Shown here: in pieces, positions 62,443 to 64,000 of the stretch | Layout: each line of letters opens with the position of its first letter | Position numbering within the stretch: the first letter of the stretch is position 1 | Origin: Paenibacillus sp. FSL R5-0623 | GTDB taxonomy: Bacteria; Bacillota; Bacilli; Paenibacillales; Paenibacillaceae | DNA: 64,000 nucleotides | Direction: 5' to 3' | Assembly (NCBI RefSeq): GCF_037974265.1 | Contig: NZ_CP150233.1 | Coordinates: forward strand, 2,046,001 to 2,110,000 | Made by a program: the position numbers and the translations under genes | Notes under the pieces: generated by a model | Told to the model about the DNA's origin: nothing | The model's database searches: none | What the model saw: only the letters and a program-made list of their open reading frames with translations

Positions 62443-64000
62443 ATGGAGGAAAATGATTGGATCAAACAACTGGAGCAACTACATTTCTCTGCTGTCCACG
62501 TCTGCCATTACTGTAACAATCCGGGGGCTGTTCATCATCGGATCTGGAAAAGGTTCGCCATTTGCAGGGTCATCGCGGGCAAGGGATCTTTGTCTATGGA
62601 TAACATTGTACATACGGTGTCTCAAGACGAGTGGTTTTTGTTGAAGCCAGGAATGCATGTGGAGTTTCAGACGGATATGGAAGCACCTGTCCGATATCAG
62701 ATCATTTTATTTTCCTGTGTTACACTTACCCGGCGTCGGAATGCTTGGCATACCGAGGCATTTGATCTCCCTGTGACGGGCAAACTTAATGTTCCTTCCA
62801 ATACACGTGATATTCAGGAGATGATGGATACCCTGGTGAGTGGAAAACACTCGTTTGTGAGTCTGGAAAAGACGCGCAGGAAACATCTTTTGCATCAGTT
62901 GTTGATTCAGTTAATGATGCACGTGAATGAAGCAACACCCCCTGTAGCGGGGATGGATGTGGCACTTGATTATATGACGCATCAGTATATGGAAGACATT
63001 CGAATGGATCAGATGGCCCGCATGGCAGGGCTTAGTGTGAATCATTTTATAAGAACATTCAAACGGCAACTTAATATGACCCCGATTGAATATATACTGA
63101 AACTACGTATGGCAAAGGCCAAGCAGCTGTTATTTTCTTCAGACAAAATCAAGGATATTGCAGAGCAAGTGGGTTATAAGGACGAGCACTATTTCAGCAG
63201 AGTTTTCAAGAAAAACGAAGGAATCGCCCCAACATTGTATATGAAAAATAAAGTGAATCGCATTGCCACCTTATATTACGGGTTGGACGATTATGTGATC
63301 ACACTCGGTTTGAGGCCAGTATCCTCTTTATCCTATGGTCAGAGGGTGGTTCGTCATGTTGCCATACCTGCGCTTCAAGCACATAGTTATCAGGGACTTA
63401 TTCTGGATAGCTTCAATCAGGACTATGATGATTTGAGGCGAGTCCAACCGGACCTGATCATTACAAGTGATCGTTTGGAGCCCAATGACTCCCTGCATCG
63501 GATCGCGCCTACCACCATGCTGGAGCACACCAATCATTTTGGCGAGAGGCTTCTGTATATGGCGGACATTATGGGTCGCACCGAACAGGCTGTACAGTGG
63601 ATAGAACAACATGCTGAACTGAGCCGGGTTCTTCGAGGACGCATTCAATCGAGGTGGGGGAAACAGAGTGCCATGTTCATCCGGGTGACTTCTCATTTCT
63701 ACCGAATGTATGGATTGAATAATCAGACAGGGGCGCTATTGTATGATGATCTGGGATTTTATTTGCCTCGTGATTTTCCGGAAGAACAGTGGGCTGTAGA
63801 GAGTAAAGTTCGCGATTTGCAGTTATACGACGCGGATCATGTGTTTGTAATGGTCGATCCCACAGAAGAGGCACGTGCTCAACTGAGGCAATTACAGCAA
63901 TCCAGTGCATGGTTGGCATTAAAGGCTGTTCAAGAAGGCCAAGTATATAATGCAGGAGATATTTTTTTCAAAACGCTGGGTCCCACCGGACGCATGTGGG
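62443..64000 (+). CDS. Btr-like AraC regulator with C-terminal siderophore-binding domain (partial)
   Basis: At least 519 codons, open to the window edge. ATG at 62443 behind GGGGAGGGG. N-terminal cupin-like part (1-about 165), AraC helix-turn-helix pair (about 170-270; IRMDQMARMAGLSVNHFIRTF, IKDIAEQVGYKDEHYFSRVF, written in parts), then from about 275 a cytoplasmic PBP-like domain (NRIATLYYGLDDYVITLGLR, RRVQPDLIITSDRLE, AVQEGQVYNAGD). In Bacillus, Btr (YbbB) of this build senses bacillibactin and activates feuABC. It lies 50 bases after the binding protein, so an iron-siderophore uptake locus probably continues beyond the window. Confidence 0.88.
   Translation, partial: MEENDWIKQLEQLHFSAVHVCHYCNNPGAVHHRIWKRFAICRVIAGKGSLSMDNIVHTVSQDEWFLLKPGMHVEFQTDMEAPVRYQIILFSCVTLTRRRNAWHTEAFDLPVTGKLNVPSNTRDIQEMMDTLVSGKHSFVSLEKTRRKHLLHQLLIQLMMHVNEATPPVAGMDVALDYMTHQYMEDIRMDQMARMAGLSVNHFIRTFKRQLNMTPIEYILKLRMAKAKQLLFSSDKIKDIAEQVGYKDEHYFSRVFKKNEGIAPTLYMKNKVNRIATLYYGLDDYVITLGLRPVSSLSYGQRVVRHVAIPALQAHSYQGLILDSFNQDYDDLRRVQPDLIITSDRLEPNDSLHRIAPTTMLEHTNHFGERLLYMADIMGRTEQAVQWIEQHAELSRVLRGRIQSRWGKQSAMFIRVTSHFYRMYGLNNQTGALLYDDLGFYLPRDFPEEQWAVESKVRDLQLYDADHVFVMVDPTEEARAQLRQLQQSSAWLALKAVQEGQVYNAGDIFFKTLGPTGRMW

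Overview
The window reads as chromosome of a Paenibacillus-like, spore-forming Firmicute. Reasons: the gene order accD-accA-pyk, ytvI-citZ-icd-mdh, phoRP and polA-mutM-ytaF-coaE-nrdR follows the Bacillus/Paenibacillus backbone; strong AGGAGG-type ribosome sites and frequent GTG/TTG starts; an alpha/beta-type SASP and the sporulation membrane proteins YtvI and YtaF; and very large secreted proteins anchored by SLH domains.

Bases 1-28100 are core genome: a phosphatidylglycerophosphatase A-like protein, a small conserved protein, acetyl-CoA carboxyltransferase (accDA), pyruvate kinase, a thioesterase, FxsA, YtvI, the TCA genes citZ-icd-mdh, a membrane protein, a 7TM-PAS-GGDEF protein, a stress-type SDR dehydrogenase, a cupin protein, the phosphate-response region (phoR, phoP, a CBS/MCP-like protein, pstB, phoU, with three well-formed Pho boxes), then polA-mutM-ytaF-coaE-lytic transglycosylase, a SASP gene and nrdR. 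The synteny that in Bacillus continues to dnaB-dnaI stops after nrdR.

Bases 28100-51300 are accessory. An intact tRNA-Ala(GGC) on the minus strand stands beside a large serine recombinase. The end of the recombinase gene runs into a plus-strand 3' half of a second tRNA-Ala(GGC) with its own terminator. A third tRNA-Ala-like 3' half with a similar terminator lies about 20.7 kb further on. The two half-tRNAs are direct repeats and bracket a cargo: an IS3-family remnant, a secreted SLH alpha/beta-hydrolase with a CBM9-like domain, a 2682-residue SLH protein with two GH43 modules and four LamG-like modules, an apbE-LysR-flavin reductase-FMN/FAD reductase cluster resembling the hydroxycinnamate (2-enoate) reductase loci of lactobacilli, a MocR-type regulator and a luciferase-like monooxygenase. 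My inference is that the cargo couples arabinoxylan debranching and perhaps deacylation at the cell surface to reduction of a released 2-enoate inside the cell.

Bases 51300-64000 hold small redox and regulatory genes: an alpha/beta hydrolase, MarR, a possible 39-residue coupled ORF, a BBE-type FAD oxidoreductase, a MalT-like LuxR regulator, a quinone-oxidoreductase-like MDR protein, a MarR-nitroreductase-quinol monooxygenase group with a striking triple-palindrome operator, and an iron-uptake region with an AraC regulator fused in frame to a siderophore-binding lipoprotein, Fur boxes, and a Btr-like AraC/binding-protein regulator cut by the window edge.
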